A stretch of 17,280 bases of DNA from Brachionus koreanus (taxonomy: Eukaryota; Rotifera; Eurotatoria; Ploima; Brachionidae), in NCBI GenBank assembly GCA_016987375.1, contig PJRA01000263.1, positions 569,011-586,290 of the forward strand, in the 5' to 3' direction. Below are positions 16,685 to 17,280 of this stretch, in pieces. Position 1 is the stretch's first letter; each line of letters starts with the position of its first letter. The position numbers were made by a program, and so were the translations under genes. The notes below the pieces were generated by a model that ran no database searches, was not told where the DNA came from, and saw only the letters and a list, made by a program, of their open reading frames with translations.

Positions 16685-16736
16685 TGATCACATAATTTCA
16701 GGTCACGAAAGCTGTGAACAGCTCGGGTCACATAAT
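16685..16736. repeat. Right terminal inverted repeat of element 2
   Basis: Reverse complement of the left repeat with a small insertion near the tip and a few substitutions. Confidence 0.75.
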
Positions 16737-17280
16737 ACGAGAAAAGATTTAAAAGATAAGAGCAAAAAGTATAAAATTTTAAACTAAAAAATTTAAAAAA
16801 AAATATTTTTTAATTTTATATTAAACAGCTTAAAAATAAAATTTCAAATCTCGATTAAAATATGAACAGATATTCGGACAGAGCTGAAATTTCACACATT
16901 TATTACAATGTTCTTCATTAGTATTTTTTTATTATTCGTTTGTTCATTAGTATGTTCTTCATTATTATTAAAAATAAAATTAACAATCAAAAAACTAAAA
17001 GCTGAAAGTTGTTCCCAATTTAGTCTAGTTTCAGTATCTGTAAAAAAACCGAGGGGCTGGGGTCTAGATACAAATTTACTAAAAAAGAGCTAATTTTTAC
17101 CTTTAATTTTTAATTTTTACAGTGGAGAAAAAACATTTGGATTTTTTTATTCAAGATTGATTAAAAGCTTTGTGATCAAACGATCAATGCTGAAATTTGC
17201 AACATTCAAGCTATCAATTTATAATAATATCAATTTGATCTTTATTGACTTTGTAAAAAAATTTAAAAAATTTGATATGA
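16737..17280. other. AT-rich sequence at the window end
   Basis: No gene is recognised. The plus-strand open stretch at 16908-17093 is built from repeated GTTCTTCATTAGTAT-like words and has no family match. Confidence 0.4.

Larger units (their letters stand above)
15800..16736. mobile_element. DNA transposon with terminal inverted repeats carrying a WD40 fragment (element 2)
   Basis: The left end (15800-15849) starts ATTATGTGACCGGCCGTTCA. The right end read on the other strand (16736-16685) starts ATTATGTGACCCGAGCTGTT. Both continue with TTTCGTGACCTGAAATTATG and end in T(A/G)ATCA, giving inverted repeats of about 50 bp with a few mismatches. TGTGATCA/TGTGACC-type words recur beneath the right end (about 16560-16690) and, more sparsely, beneath the left (about 15880-15930). 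No transposase is encoded and I could not find a convincing target duplication. The interior holds an antisense, broken WD40 fragment. The tips are clearly related to those of the element at 7652-8343. Confidence 0.75.

Noticed and set aside
15791..16745. Target duplication around element 2
   Set aside because: Flanks just outside both inverted repeats were compared for 2-10 bp repeats and no convincing match was found.
16908..17093. 61-codon plus-strand frame with hydrophobic N terminus
   Set aside because: The apparent signal-like segment is translated from repeated GTTCTTCATTAGT words.
1..17280. CRISPR arrays, operons, tRNA or rRNA genes
   Set aside because: No regularly spaced short repeats with unique spacers, no cloverleaf with proper A/B boxes, and no rRNA-like conserved sequence were seen; the genes are intron-containing and eukaryotic.

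Overview
This looks like nuclear DNA of a small-intron, very AT-rich animal. The grounds are two genes broken by 50-57 bp GT-AG introns, AATAAA signals, no bacterial-style operons, and families typical of metazoans: alpha carbonic anhydrase, PLAC8, cytosolic-type Hsp70, C2H2 and WD40 fragments, LINE and Mutator-like transposon relics. A monogonont rotifer such as Brachionus would fit, but that is inference. The standard code is used.

Layout. Positions 1-4300 are repeats and relics: a GC-richer island with a recurring short motif (about 315-500), a tandem satellite of 327-328 bp period (about 1145-2690), two pieces of non-LTR reverse transcriptase (2906-3130 and 4116-4295) and, between them, a collapsed Mutator-like transposase relic (3709-3934). 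Then comes an intact, intronless, highly divergent Hsp70-like gene (4724-6568, +). Next is a 692-bp inverted-repeat transposon with a 9-bp target duplication and a zinc-finger gene fragment inside (7652-8343), then a decayed LINE (about 8961-9782) that was itself split by a 127-bp insertion.

Two complete multi-exon genes lie on the minus strand. They were reconstructed here from splice sites: a five-exon PLAC8-family gene (9954-10568) and a four-exon alpha carbonic anhydrase with all catalytic residues and an MGCC acylation-type N terminus (13989-14984). Between them is a 335-bp hAT-like MITE with an 8-bp target duplication (11587-11921). A second inverted-repeat element (15800-16736) carries an antisense, broken WD40 fragment.

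The most notable signal is that the elements at 7652-8343 and 15800-16736 have related ends (TGTGACC..GCC..TCACA..TCG.TGA) and the same design: palindromic tips, a subterminal cluster of GGTCAC-type hexamers on the right side, and an internal piece of a gene-like sequence. They look like two members of one gene-fragment-carrying DNA transposon group. The three intact genes show no sign of acting in one pathway; their proximity appears incidental.
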